64,000 nucleotides of DNA. It comes from CADEEX01 sp964577955. GTDB lineage: Bacteria > Acidobacteriota > Vicinamibacteria > Vicinamibacterales > CAVVIG01. A program made the position numbers and the translations under genes. The stretch lies in NCBI GenBank assembly GCA_964577955.1, contig CAZOAZ010000004.1, positions 119,490 through 183,489 on the forward strand, given 5' to 3'. Under the pieces are notes generated by a model. It did no database searches. It worked only from the letters and a program-made list of their open reading frames with translations, and was not told where the DNA came from. Positions 24,243 through 33,108 of this stretch are shown here, piece after piece. Within the stretch, counting starts at the first letter, position 1, and each line of letters opens with the position of its first letter.

Positions 24243-24962
24243 ATGCGCTTCGCACGTGCGACCGCTGTGTCGGCGTGCGCGTTCGCCCTGCTCGTGCTCA
24301 TCGGGTGCGGCGATGGGGAGGAGACGCGCGCGCACTCCGCCGACAAGCCCGCGGCGCCGCCGTCCGCGCCGCCGGCTGCCGCCGCTTCGCCTCGTGCTGC
24401 GACCGCCCAGCGCCCGCGTGTCGTGATTCTCGGTGACAGCCTGACCGCGGGATTGGGTCTCTCTCCGGACGAGGCCTACCCGGCACTGCTGCAGCGGCGC
24501 ATCGATCAGGACCAGCTCGGTTACGAAGTCGTCAACGCCGGAGTGTCTGGTGATACGTCGGCGGGCGGTCTGAGCCGTCTCGACTGGTCGCTCGATGGAG
24601 ACGTCCGGATTCTGATCGTCGCGCTTGGCGGCAACGACGGTTTGCGGGGGCTGCCTGCGGAGGAATTGAGCCGCAATCTGTCGACGATCATCGAGCGCGC
24701 ACAAAGCCGCAGGATTCAAGTCGTCCTGGCCGGCATGGAAGCGCCGCCGAACTTCGGCCAGAGCTACATCGTCTCGTTCCATCGCGTCTATCCCGAGCTC
24801 GCGAAGAAGTACCAGATTCCGCTCGTCCCGTTCCTCCTCGATCGGGTCGCCGGAATCGAGAACCTGAATCAGCGCGACGGCATCCACCCCACCGCCGAAG
24901 GGGCCCGGCTGGTCGCGGACAACGTTTGGACGGTCCTGCGGCCGATGCTTAAGCACTCATGA
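24243..24962 (+). CDS. tesA: SGNH-type esterase lipoprotein (TesA-like)
   Basis: 239 aa from ATG at 24243; the GTG three bases upstream is an alternative. A lipoprotein signal (ALLVLIGCGDG) is followed by a Pro/Ala-rich linker. The SGNH hydrolase blocks are 'VVILGDSLTAGLGLSPDEAYP' (catalytic Ser), 'VSGDTSAGGLSRL', 'LIVALGGNDGLRGLP' and 'NQRDGIHPTAEGARLVADNVW' (Asp/His). It is an acyl-CoA thioesterase I/arylesterase-type protein, here predicted to be membrane-anchored. The gene overlaps ybbA by ATGA, reproducing the tesA-ybbA-ybbP arrangement known from E. coli. It diverges from pgi with only 36 bp between starts. Confidence 0.9.
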   Translation: MRFARATAVSACAFALLVLIGCGDGEETRAHSADKPAAPPSAPPAAAASPRAATAQRPRVVILGDSLTAGLGLSPDEAYPALLQRRIDQDQLGYEVVNAGVSGDTSAGGLSRLDWSLDGDVRILIVALGGNDGLRGLPAEELSRNLSTIIERAQSRRIQVVLAGMEAPPNFGQSYIVSFHRVYPELAKKYQIPLVPFLLDRVAGIENLNQRDGIHPTAEGARLVADNVWTVLRPMLKHS

Positions 24963-25615
24963 TCGAGTTGAACGAGGTCTCCAAGACTGTCACCAGCGGC
25001 TCCGAACCGCTCACCATTCTTCACCCCCTCACGACCCGGATCGAGCGCGGCCAGTTCGTGGCCATCGTCGGCCCGTCGGGCAGCGGGAAGTCGACGCTGC
25101 TCGGCCTCATCGCCGGGCTGGATGCGCCGAGCACGGGCTCGGTCGTGATTGACGGCGTCAACATCACACGTCTGGACGAAGACGCGCTGGCCAAACTGCG
25201 CGGCGAGAAGATCGGCTTCGTCTTTCAGTTCTTTCACCTGATTCCGTCGCTGACCGCGTTCGAGAACGTCGCGGTGCCGATGGAAATCCGCGGCGACAAG
25301 GACCCGGGCACTCGGGCGCGGGCGCTGCTCGACGAGGTCGGTCTCACCGGCCGGGCGCATCATTACCCGTCGCAGCTCTCCGGCGGCGAACAGCAGCGGG
25401 TCGCGCTGGCGCGGGCGCTGGCCAACGATCCGCCGATCGTCCTCGCCGACGAGCCGACCGGGAATCTGGACAGCACCAACGGGCGGCACATCATGGACCT
25501 GCTGAAAGACGTGCATCAACGCCGCGGGACGACGCTGATTCTCGTGACCCACGATGCCGAGCTCGCCGCGCTGGCGGACCGGCGAATCGTCATGCGCGAC
25601 GGGAGAGTGGTGTGA
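24959..25615 (+). CDS. ybbA: ABC transporter ATP-binding protein (YbbA-like)
   Basis: 218 aa. Walker A GPSGSGKST near residue 40, Q-loop 'FVFQFFHLIP', signature LSGGEQQR, Walker B 'IVLADEPTGNLD' and a switch His in 'LVTHD'. It belongs to the LolD/YbbA/MacB family of ATPases that work with FtsX-fold permeases. The stop overlaps the ybbP-like start (TGATG). Confidence 0.94.
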   Translation: MIELNEVSKTVTSGSEPLTILHPLTTRIERGQFVAIVGPSGSGKSTLLGLIAGLDAPSTGSVVIDGVNITRLDEDALAKLRGEKIGFVFQFFHLIPSLTAFENVAVPMEIRGDKDPGTRARALLDEVGLTGRAHHYPSQLSGGEQQRVALARALANDPPIVLADEPTGNLDSTNGRHIMDLLKDVHQRRGTTLILVTHDAELAALADRRIVMRDGRVV

Positions 25616-28149
25616 TGTTCGTGCTTCGCATGGCGCTCCGTGAGACGCGCGCCTCGTGGCGGCGCCTGCTGTTCTTTTTCGTCTGCATCGCCGTCGGCGT
25701 TGCCGCGATCGTCGCGCTCCGTTCGGTGATTCAAGATGTCCGCGCCGTCTTCAGCACCGAGGCGAAGGCGCTGATTGCCGCCGACGTGCTGATTTCGACC
25801 AACCGCGACTGGACGCCGGACGTGCTCGCCATCATCGACCGGCGGCTCACGGAAGCGGGCGCGACCGAGCGGACAGAAACCGTCGAGACGCCGACCATGG
25901 TGCGCCCGGCGGACGGGGCGAAGCCGGTCGCGCGCATGGTGGAACTGCGGGCGGTGCAAGCCGCGTTTCCTCTCTACGGCACGCTGGAGCTGGAAGGCGC
26001 GCGCTACACGCACGCGATGCTGAAAGACCGGGGCGTGCTGGTCCGGCCCGAGTTGCTCACCGCGCTCGGCATCAAGGTCGGCGATCAGATTCTGATTGGC
26101 CAGGCCACGTTCACGATTCGCGGTGTGATCCGGAATGAACCCGGACGGAGCGTCGGCAACTTCAGCATGGGGCCGCGCATCATCATCGACTTCGACGACA
26201 TGCCGGCGACGGGCCTGCTGTCGTTCGGCAGCCGCGCCCGTCACGTCCTCCTCGTGCGGACGCCGGAATCGGAGGCGGATCGTCTGGCGCGCTCGCTGCG
26301 CCGTGAGTTCAGGGACGGGTTCGTCAGCGCCCGCTCGTTCCGGGCGACCGACGATCAGATGGGTCGGAATTTCGACCGGGCGGAGAACTATCTGAGCCTC
26401 GTCGGCCTGGTCATCGTCATTCTGGGCGGCATTGCCGTGTCCAGCGTGACGCGCGTCTTCGTGCTGCAGAAGATCCGCAGCATCGCCGTGCTCAAGTGCC
26501 TGGGGGCCAAAAGCGGCCAGATCATCGCTGTGTACATGCTGCAGGTGATGACGCTGGGGCTCGCGGGCAGCCTGCTGGGCGTCGTGCTGGCGCGGTTCGC
26601 CGTCGCCTCGATTCCGTATTTCGTGGACACCAGTGCCGCGACCTCGCTGCTCTCGGACGTCCATTACGGCGTCACGGCGAGCGCCGCGACGCAGGGCATC
26701 GGCGTGGGCGTCCTCGTCTCGCTGCTGTTTTCGATTGTGCCGCTCCTCCAGGTCCGAGCGGTCAAACCGTCGCTCCTGCTGAGAGACGAGGGCAGCGGCA
26801 ACCGCCGCGACCCGATGCGTCTTGTGGCGATCGTGCTTGTGTCCGCGGCGCTGGTTGGCGTCACGGCCTGGCAGGCGGCGTCGCTCAACGTCGGGCTGAT
26901 CGTGTGCGCCGGTTTCTGCGCGCTGGCGGTCGTGCTGCAGGCGACGGGCGTGCTGCTCGTCAAGGCGGTCGCGCCGCTGGCCTACGCACGCTCGTTCCCA
27001 TTGCGGCACGCGGTGCTGCACCTCTCCCGGCCGGGGAGCCAGACGCGGGTGATTCTCCTGGCCGTCGGCCTCGGCGCCTTCTTCATCGTCGGTGTCAGAA
27101 CGCTGCAGTCGAGCCTGCTCGAGGAATTCTCGTTTGAGGTCACGGCCGGCGCGCCTGACATGTTCATGATGGACGTGCAGCGCACGCAGGCCGCCGGTGT
27201 GACGGCGTTCCTCAGCGACCCCGCCAACGGGGCCGGGACGTTCCAATTGATCCCGGTGCTCCGTGCCCGCGTGACCGGCGTGGCCGGACGTGAGACCTCG
27301 CTCGACAGCTTCGAAGACGTGCGCGCCAAGGGCGGGTTGTCGCGCGAGTACACGATCACCTATCGCGATCGGCTCGAGGACAACGAGGTCGTCAGCGCCG
27401 GCGCGTTCTGGAGCGGTCCGTCGCCAGAAGCCGAGGTGTCGGTGGAGCAGGGGATTCACGAGCGCTTCAACATCGGCGTCGGGGATCGCATGCGGTTCGA
27501 CATCCTCGGCCGGGTGGTCACGGCGACGGTGACCAGCATCCGCCGCGTGGACTTCAAGGATGCCCGGGCCGGCGGCTTCATGTTCGTGTTCCGCCCGGGA
27601 GTGCTGGAAGATGCGCCGCAGACGTTCATCGCGCCGGTCAAAGGACCGGAAGGTGCCGCCGCCCGCGCGAAGTTCCAGCACGATCTGGTGGCGCAGTTTC
27701 CCAATGTCTCGGTCATCGACTTCTACGAGATCCTGGTCACGGTGCGTGACGTCATGTCCAAGGTGACGCTGGCGATCAGCGTCGTCGGCGCGCTGGTCCT
27801 GTTCAGCGGCGGGCTGATTCTCGTCGGGGCCGTCGCGATGACGAAGTTTCAGCGCGTGTATGAGGCGGCGGTCTTCAAGACGCTGGGCGCCAACACGCGG
27901 ACGATTGCGCGCATGCTGTTCTTCGAATATGGCGTACTGGGACTCTTGTCCGGAACCGTCGGGTCGCTTGGCGCGATCGCGCTCACCTGGAGCGTCAGCA
28001 AGTACGCGCTCGAAATACCCTGGCGGCTCTTTGCCGTCGAACACGCCGTCGGGATCGGCGCGACCGCGATCCTCGTCGCCGCCATCGGCGTGCTCTCCAG
28101 CCTCGACGTCCTCAAGAACAAGCCGCTGGCCACGCTCCGCGCCGAATAG
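25615..28149 (+). CDS. ybbP: FtsX-fold ABC permease (YbbP-like)
   Basis: 844 aa from the ATG at 25615 (a GTG at 25612 is also possible). The large size and two FtsX-type domains fit YbbP: 'ETRASWRRLLFFFVCIAVGVAAIVALRSVI' at the N-terminus, a membrane block near residues 260-400 ('LVGLVIVILGGIAVSSVTRVFVLQKIRSIAVLKCLGAKSGQIIAVYMLQ'), and another at the C-terminus ('AAVFKTLGANTRTIARMLFFEYGVLGLLSGTVGSLGA'). With YbbA it probably moves hydrophobic molecules within the envelope; the substrate is unknown. A very long open frame on the opposite strand (to 879 codons) is a shadow. Confidence 0.92.
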   Translation: MFVLRMALRETRASWRRLLFFFVCIAVGVAAIVALRSVIQDVRAVFSTEAKALIAADVLISTNRDWTPDVLAIIDRRLTEAGATERTETVETPTMVRPADGAKPVARMVELRAVQAAFPLYGTLELEGARYTHAMLKDRGVLVRPELLTALGIKVGDQILIGQATFTIRGVIRNEPGRSVGNFSMGPRIIIDFDDMPATGLLSFGSRARHVLLVRTPESEADRLARSLRREFRDGFVSARSFRATDDQMGRNFDRAENYLSLVGLVIVILGGIAVSSVTRVFVLQKIRSIAVLKCLGAKSGQIIAVYMLQVMTLGLAGSLLGVVLARFAVASIPYFVDTSAATSLLSDVHYGVTASAATQGIGVGVLVSLLFSIVPLLQVRAVKPSLLLRDEGSGNRRDPMRLVAIVLVSAALVGVTAWQAASLNVGLIVCAGFCALAVVLQATGVLLVKAVAPLAYARSFPLRHAVLHLSRPGSQTRVILLAVGLGAFFIVGVRTLQSSLLEEFSFEVTAGAPDMFMMDVQRTQAAGVTAFLSDPANGAGTFQLIPVLRARVTGVAGRETSLDSFEDVRAKGGLSREYTITYRDRLEDNEVVSAGAFWSGPSPEAEVSVEQGIHERFNIGVGDRMRFDILGRVVTATVTSIRRVDFKDARAGGFMFVFRPGVLEDAPQTFIAPVKGPEGAAARAKFQHDLVAQFPNVSVIDFYEILVTVRDVMSKVTLAISVVGALVLFSGGLILVGAVAMTKFQRVYEAAVFKTLGANTRTIARMLFFEYGVLGLLSGTVGSLGAIALTWSVSKYALEIPWRLFAVEHAVGIGATAILVAAIGVLSSLDVLKNKPLATLRAE

Positions 28150-28160
28150 CGTCACCGGTC

Positions 28161-29486
28161 ATGCACTGGTTCGAACAACGCTTCGCGCTCGCCGCCAACG
28201 GCACGACGGTGCGGACCGAAGTACTGGCAGGCCTGACCACCTTCCTGACGATGGCCTACATCGTCTTCGTGCAACCCGCCGTGTTGAGCGCCGCCGGTAT
28301 GGACTTCGGCGCCGTCCTCGTCGCCACCTGCCTGGCCACCGCGTTCGCGACGACGTTGATGGCGCTCCTTGCCAACTATCCGATCGCGGTCGCGCCGGCG
28401 ATGGGCCACAATTTTTTCTTCGCGTATTCCGTGGTCCTCGCGATGAAAGTCCCGTGGCAGGTGGCGCTCGGCGCCGTCGCCATTGCCGGCACGATCTTCG
28501 TCCTTACTGCCGGTATCGGGCTGCGCGAACACTTGATCCTGGCGATTCCCGAATCGCTCAAACATGCGATCGGCGCCGGGATCGGGCTGCTGATTGCGAC
28601 CGTTGGTCTGCAGTGGGCCGGGCTGATTGTCGGAGCGCCGGGGACGCTGGTGACGCTCGGCGACCTGCATAGTCCGGTCGTGCTGCTGGCGCTCGGATCG
28701 CTCGGCTTCACGTCAATCCTGCTGGCGCGACGCGTGCCCGGTGCGTTCCTGTGGGGCATTCTCGCCAGCGCGCTGGCCGGCTTGCCGCTGGGGATCGTGA
28801 AGTATCAGGGAGTGTTTGGCGCGCCGCCGTCGCTTCGTCCGACGCTGCTGCAACTCGACATTGTCGGAGCCTTCGCGCCGGCGATGTTCACGGTCATTCT
28901 GGTCTTCTTTCTGCTGGCGCTCTTCGACTCGGTCGGCACGCTGGTTGGCGTCGGCCAGCAGGCCGGCCTGATGCGCGGCGGGACGCTACCGCGCGCACGC
29001 CAGGCGCTTCTGGCCGATGCCCTCGGCACCGTGGCCGGCGCGGCGCTTGGGACGTCGACGGTCACGGCGTACATCGAGAGCGGCGCTGGGGTGGCCGCGG
29101 GTGGCCGCACCGGGTTGGCCAGTCTGGTGACGGCGGCGCTCTTTCTGGTGTCGCTCTTCATCTACCCGCTGGTCCGGATGGTCGGCGGCGGTTACGCGGT
29201 CGGTCAGACGACGTTCTATCCGCTGATTGCGACGCCGCTGATTCTGGTCGGGACGCTGATGTTGGGCGGACTCCGTCACGTGCCCTGGGACGACCCGACC
29301 GAAGCCATTCCCGTGTTCCTGACGTTGATCATGATGCCGCTCTCGGTGAGCATCACCGAGGGGGTGGCGTTCGGCGTGATCGCCTACGTCGTGTTGAAGG
29401 TGGCCACCGGTCGGCGCGCCGAGGTGCACGGCCTCCTTTACGTCTTCGCCGTGCTGTTCGTCTTGCGGTACGCGTTCCTGCGGTGA
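28161..29486 (+). CDS. Purine permease, AzgA-type (NCS2)
   Basis: 441 aa with 12 or more hydrophobic helices. The N-terminus 'TVRTEVLAGLTTFLTMAYIVFVQPAVLSAAGMDFGAV' is the AzgA/PbuG signature. The usual MGLNAxFA region reads 'APAMGHNFFFAY' here. Later signatures are 'FFLLALFDSVGTLVGVGQQAGLM', 'LGTSTVTAYIESGAGVAAGGRTGL' and 'AIPVFLTLIMMPLSVSITEGVAFGVIAYV'. These carriers import guanine, hypoxanthine or related bases by proton symport. The start lies 11 bp after ybbP. Confidence 0.9.
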   Translation: MHWFEQRFALAANGTTVRTEVLAGLTTFLTMAYIVFVQPAVLSAAGMDFGAVLVATCLATAFATTLMALLANYPIAVAPAMGHNFFFAYSVVLAMKVPWQVALGAVAIAGTIFVLTAGIGLREHLILAIPESLKHAIGAGIGLLIATVGLQWAGLIVGAPGTLVTLGDLHSPVVLLALGSLGFTSILLARRVPGAFLWGILASALAGLPLGIVKYQGVFGAPPSLRPTLLQLDIVGAFAPAMFTVILVFFLLALFDSVGTLVGVGQQAGLMRGGTLPRARQALLADALGTVAGAALGTSTVTAYIESGAGVAAGGRTGLASLVTAALFLVSLFIYPLVRMVGGGYAVGQTTFYPLIATPLILVGTLMLGGLRHVPWDDPTEAIPVFLTLIMMPLSVSITEGVAFGVIAYVVLKVATGRRAEVHGLLYVFAVLFVLRYAFLR

Positions 29487-29553
29487 CGTGCGAGGGTGCT
29501 ATGATCGGGTGTTGCGCGAACGCCAGCGAGCATGACGGGGGGCCAGGAGTTCC

Positions 29554-29895
29554 ATGGCAATGGACGTGCAAGAATTCAAGGACGCACTGATCAGGAAGCG
29601 AACCGAAATCCTCGGCACCGGTGGCATCAAGCCGCTCCAGGCTTCGATGGAAAACAATACCCGCCAGGGCGACATGGCGGATCAGGCCAGCGGTAACAAC
29701 GAGGTCCACATTCAGCTGAAGCTCAAGCAGACCGACGCGAAGATCCTCCAGGCGATCGAAGAAGCGCTGTGGCGGATGGACAAGGGCACCTACGGCGTGT
29801 GCCGCGATTGCGGCGAGATGATCGCGGAAGCCCGGTTGCGCGCCATACCCTGGACGCGCGTCTGCATCAAGTGCAAGGAAAAGCAAGGCTCGTGA
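29554..29895 (+). CDS. DksA/TraR-type zinc-finger protein
   Basis: 113 aa, start ATG at 29554 preceded by AGGAG. An N-terminal coiled coil is followed by the zinc finger 'YGVCRDCGEMIAEARLRAIPWTRVCIKCKEKQ' (four cysteines) characteristic of DksA/TraR. DksA-type proteins act on RNA polymerase, often with ppGpp. At 113 aa it is shorter than E. coli DksA (151 aa). The stop overlaps the next gene by GTGA. Confidence 0.9.
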   Translation: MAMDVQEFKDALIRKRTEILGTGGIKPLQASMENNTRQGDMADQASGNNEVHIQLKLKQTDAKILQAIEEALWRMDKGTYGVCRDCGEMIAEARLRAIPWTRVCIKCKEKQGS

Positions 29896-30365
29896 CCGAT
29901 CTGCTGCCGCTTCTGCAGGAGTTTTACGCCGCGAAGCTCACCGAGCTCGCGCGGCACGAAATGGGCGCTCGCCTGGTCGGTCAGTACGACGCGAACAACA
30001 CCTACCAGTTCATCATCGGTCGTGAAGAAACCCAGCTCTCCTGGCTCGGCCACGCGATTCAGGATCTTGGCGGGGAACTGCCAAAAGTCGACAGTTCCCT
30101 CTCGAACGTGCGCCGGCATGCCGAGGAGATCTTCAAGGACGATGCCTTGCAGGCGCAGGGGTTTGTCGATCGCTGGCGCCCTCGTGTCGATGCGATGACG
30201 AATGCCAGGCATCGCGGCATGCTGTCGGTGATTCTCGGCGAAACGCTCGAGCAGAAGCGGTTCTTCGAGCAGGCGCTGGCCGGCGAGAAGGATCTCCTGG
30301 GCAAGCGCGCCGATCACGCCGGCGCGCGCGTCGGTTCGGTGCTCGGTACGCGCTGGATTGAATAG
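29892..30365 (+). CDS. Unknown helical protein, possibly ferritin-like
   Basis: 157 aa from a GTG at 29892 that overlaps the DksA-type stop. The sequence is almost entirely helical, with 'EFYAAKLTELARHEMGARLVGQ', 'GREETQLSWLGHAIQDLGG' and 'SVILGETLEQKRFFEQALAGE'. The EExxLxxLGH-type pattern recalls ferritin-like four-helix bundles, but a complete di-iron ligand set cannot be claimed. It overlaps folK by 8 bp. I do not recognise a named family. Confidence 0.72.
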   Translation: MTDLLPLLQEFYAAKLTELARHEMGARLVGQYDANNTYQFIIGREETQLSWLGHAIQDLGGELPKVDSSLSNVRRHAEEIFKDDALQAQGFVDRWRPRVDAMTNARHRGMLSVILGETLEQKRFFEQALAGEKDLLGKRADHAGARVGSVLGTRWIE

Positions 30366-30825
30366 CGTCGCCGTCGCGATCGGTTCGAATCTCGGCGATC
30401 GCGCCGCCCATCTGAACTTCGCGGTTTCGCGGCTCTCCTCGATTCTTCAACATCTACGCGTCTCCCCATTCTTCGACACCGCGCCGGTCGGTGTGCCCGA
30501 CGCCCAGCCGAACTTCCTGAATGCGGCGGTCGTCGGGGAGACCACGATCGCGGATCCACGGGCGCTGCTTCATCAGCTGCAGGCGATCGAGCAGGAAGCC
30601 GGCCGGACACGTCCGTTTCCCAACGCCGCCCGCACGCTGGATCTGGATCTGATTCTGGTTGGCGACCGGATCGTTCACGGCGCAGAGCTGACACTGCCGC
30701 ATCCGCGGTTTCGCGAGCGCCGTTTCGTCCTCGAGCCGCTGGCCGCGATCGCGCCAGACTGGCGCGATCCGGTCACGCACAAGACGATCAGCGAATTGCT
30801 CGCGGCTCTCCAGCCAGGGCTGTGA
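30358..30825 (+). CDS. folK: HPPK (folate biosynthesis)
   Basis: 155 aa, the usual length. 'AVAIGSNLGDRAAHLNFAVSRL', 'FFDTAPVGVPDAQPNFLNAAV', 'RTRPFPNAARTLDLDLILVGD' and 'LPHPRFRERRFVLEPLAAIAP' are hallmark blocks of 2-amino-4-hydroxy-6-hydroxymethyldihydropteridine pyrophosphokinase. The start is a TTG (30358-30360) inside the previous gene. The 3' end overlaps the convergent acetyltransferase gene by 38 bp. Confidence 0.94.
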   Translation: MNSVAVAIGSNLGDRAAHLNFAVSRLSSILQHLRVSPFFDTAPVGVPDAQPNFLNAAVVGETTIADPRALLHQLQAIEQEAGRTRPFPNAARTLDLDLILVGDRIVHGAELTLPHPRFRERRFVLEPLAAIAPDWRDPVTHKTISELLAALQPGL

Positions 30826-31291
30826 GCGGCGCGCCGGTCAGACGGAAGATCGTCCACTCTTCGAGCGGCACGGCGCCGGCGGCGCGGTAGACGCGCCGGG
30901 CCATCTCGTTCCAATCGAGCACGGCCCACTCCATGCGCCCGCAGCCGCGCGCGACCGCGATCCGCGCGAGTTCCACCAGCAGCGCCCGCCCGATTCCATG
31001 GCGGCGCCAGTTCGGACGCACGAACAGGTCCTCGAGATAGAGACCGGGCCGGCCAAGGAACGTGGAGAAGTTGTAGAAGTAGAGCGCGAATCCGGCCGCG
31101 TCACCGTCCATGCGCGCGATGACGGCGTAGGCGACACGCTCGGGTCCGAAGAGGGCGGCGTGGAGTCCTGCGGCGGTGGCGACCGCTTCGTGCCTCAGCT
31201 TTTCGTACTCAGCGAGATCGCCAATCAGTTCGAGCAGGAGCGGAATGTCTTCGGGCGTGGCGCGGTCGATGGACAGGGCGGCGTTCGACAT
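30788..31291 (-). CDS. GNAT-family N-acetyltransferase
   Basis: 167 aa from the ATG at 31289-31291 (MSNAALSIDRATPED). The acetyl-CoA site is visible: 'LYLEDLFVRPNWRRHGIGRALLVELARIAVARGCGRMEWAVLDWN' followed by 'ARRVYRAAGAVPLEEWTIFRL'. The layout matches diamine or thialysine acetyltransferase-like GNATs ('FYNFSTFLGRPGLYLEDLFV'). The substrate is not determined. Confidence 0.9.
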   Translation of the reverse strand: MSNAALSIDRATPEDIPLLLELIGDLAEYEKLRHEAVATAAGLHAALFGPERVAYAVIARMDGDAAGFALYFYNFSTFLGRPGLYLEDLFVRPNWRRHGIGRALLVELARIAVARGCGRMEWAVLDWNEMARRVYRAAGAVPLEEWTIFRLTGAPLTALAGEPRAIR

Positions 31292-31312
31292 GCCGCCGAT
31301 CGTAGCGCGTGT

Positions 31313-31414
31313 CACGAAAAACACCACACCGAGCGCGCAGAACCCGCAGAGTCTTGTTAGGCCGTACGGTTTCAGCTCTGCGGGTTCTGTGGGCTCGGTG
31401 TGAAGCTTTTCGTG
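31313..31414. repeat. Long imperfect inverted repeat between two minus-strand genes
   Basis: Arms 31325-31351 and 31376-31402 pair over 27 bases with 3 mismatches, around a 24-base loop. Pairing extends outward through CACGAAAA (31313-31320) and its complement at 31407-31414. It lies between the stop of the DUF4097 gene and the start of the acetyltransferase gene. It could be a terminator-like RNA structure or a small miniature-element remnant. Confidence 0.75.
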
Positions 31415-31426
31415 GACTGGAAAAAA

Positions 31427-32407
31427 CTAGCGCGGATTCGGCGGTGGCGGCGGCGCGGGCGCCGGCACGGGGTTCGGCGCCGGCGGCGGCGCCGGGCCAC
31501 GCCGCGGATTGTTGCCGTTGTCCCGGTTCCGGTCGTTGCGGTTCCGTCCTGGCGGCGTGAGCGGCTCGCCCGGCCGCACCAGCGAGATCGAGCCGTTGAA
31601 CGACTCGAGTTCGACCCGCGCGCTGCCGGTGCCGAGCGTCAGCGTGAAGCGGTTCTGCCGATTCTGATCCTCGATGCGCACCGGAAACGACGAGCGGAAG
31701 TTGCCGCTGTAGGTCCGCACGCGAACCGTGGCGTTGACCTTTTCCTGAATCGCGATCCCCAGCGTCCCGTTGTGTGTCGTCAGGCGATACGTGCCGCGGT
31801 CGTTGATCGGTCCGCCGTAAGCGATCGAGCCGTTGACGCTGCTGACATCGAGGTTGGAAGTCTCGATGCGGTCCATCGTAATCGAGCCGTTCATCGTGCC
31901 GACCGAGATGTCGCCGTTGACGTCGATGAGGCGGACGCCTTGATTGATCCCCTCGATTTCGATCCGCCCCTTGGCTTTTTCGACCACGATGTTGCCCTGG
32001 AACGACTTCATCGAGACGAAGCCCGTGCCGCCGAGGAGCTTGATGTCGCCGCGCATCGTCTCGACCGAGACATCGGCGCCCGCGCCGTCAATCGTGACGT
32101 CGGAGTTGACGCCGTTGACTTCGATCGCCATCCAGTTCGGCACGGTGATCGCCAGATCGAACGAGCGGCCAATCGAGCGGCTCAGCGACGAGCCGCGCGG
32201 GCGAATCAGCAGCGAATTCCCGGTCGGCCGCAGCTCGACCACGTCGTCTTCCCGGCCGGTTTCGACACGAACCGAGTCGCGGTCCCACGTCTTGATCGAG
32301 ATGTCGCCCATGAAGTTGTGCACTTCGAGGCGCATGCCTTTGCGGACCTGAACGCTCTGATCGGTTCCGGCCAACAGTGCCAACGCCACCAATACGTGTC
32401 CCAGCAT
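31427..32407 (-). CDS. DUF4097-type exported protein
   Basis: 326 aa from the ATG at 32405-32407, which has AGGTGA before it; a GTG at 32416 overlapping the previous stop is the alternative. A signal peptide (MLGHVLVALALLAGT) leads into repeated beta-strand motifs such as 'GDISIKTWDRDSVRVETG', 'ADVSVETMRGDIKLLGG', 'GDISVGTMNGSITMDRIET' and 'SARVELESFNGSISLVRPG', typical of DUF4097/putative adhesin beta-helices. The C-terminus is an Asn/Arg/Pro-rich tail. As last gene of the ECF sigma/anti-sigma operon it is a candidate envelope effector or sensor. Confidence 0.85.
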   Translation of the reverse strand: MLGHVLVALALLAGTDQSVQVRKGMRLEVHNFMGDISIKTWDRDSVRVETGREDDVVELRPTGNSLLIRPRGSSLSRSIGRSFDLAITVPNWMAIEVNGVNSDVTIDGAGADVSVETMRGDIKLLGGTGFVSMKSFQGNIVVEKAKGRIEIEGINQGVRLIDVNGDISVGTMNGSITMDRIETSNLDVSSVNGSIAYGGPINDRGTYRLTTHNGTLGIAIQEKVNATVRVRTYSGNFRSSFPVRIEDQNRQNRFTLTLGTGSARVELESFNGSISLVRPGEPLTPPGRNRNDRNRDNGNNPRRGPAPPPAPNPVPAPAPPPPPNPR

Positions 32408-32412
32408 GATGC

Positions 32413-33108
32413 TCACCTGACCGTGTCAAACCGTTCCGAGAGCACCGCCGCGTAGCGCAGCACATCGAGCTGGCGCTTGCGGGTTTCGATCAGATGCTCG
32501 GTCAAATAGTCGTTCGCCGGGTCGCTCGCCAGCGCCCGGCGCGCTTCCTTGACGGCCTGGTCGATGATCGCGAGATCCTCCTCGACGATCTTGACCGTGG
32601 CCGGATCCAACTGCGCGCGGCCGGCCTCGAGCGTCTGCTTCATGTCGGCGACCGTCCGGTCGTACTCGGGATCGTCCAGCCGGGCCGCCGCCAGTTCCGC
32701 GAGCGGCGCGTGATCGTTGCGGTCGACGGCGTCCGCCGGGTCCGCCGCTGGCTGCGGCGTCGGCGCGGTCCGCAGCACCATCGTTTGCCACGTCACCAGG
32801 CCAGAAACCGCGATGAGCAGCACCGCGGCCGCGGCCAGTTGAGTCACGCTGAAGGAGACTCGCCGTGTTCGCGTCGGCCCAAGCACCGGCGGATCAAGGC
32901 GTCCGGCGATGCCCTTCCAGAGGTCGTCGGCTGGCGCACGAGGGGAGAGCGATCGCGCGGTCAGCGCCACGGTCCGCAATTCGTTGAGCGTCTGCGAGCA
33001 CTCGGCGCAGCCGGCCAGATGCGTTTCGAGCGCCGACTGCTCGGCGGCGCCCAGTTCGCCGTCCAGGTAGTCCGAGAGCTGATCGGTCCAGTGCTCGTGC
33101 GCGCTCAT
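32413..33108 (-). CDS. Membrane anti-sigma factor (zinc-finger type)
   Basis: 231 aa. The N-terminal zf-HC2 zinc site is 'ALETHLAGCAECSQTL' (HxxxCxxC). A single transmembrane helix lies at about 90-110 ('QLAAAAVLLIAVSGLVTWQTMVL'), followed by an exported Ala/Asp-rich coiled-coil region. It overlaps the ECF sigma gene by ATGA and should hold that sigma factor inactive. Confidence 0.9.
   Translation of the reverse strand: MSAHEHWTDQLSDYLDGELGAAEQSALETHLAGCAECSQTLNELRTVALTARSLSPRAPADDLWKGIAGRLDPPVLGPTRTRRVSFSVTQLAAAAVLLIAVSGLVTWQTMVLRTAPTPQPAADPADAVDRNDHAPLAELAAARLDDPEYDRTVADMKQTLEAGRAQLDPATVKIVEEDLAIIDQAVKEARRALASDPANDYLTEHLIETRKRQLDVLRYAAVLSERFDTVR

Noticed and set aside
25516..28155. A minus-strand open frame of 879 codons opposite ybbP
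   Set aside because: It is a high-GC shadow: the composition is Arg/Asp/His-rich without domains, and the plus-strand gene reads as a clear YbbP-type permease.
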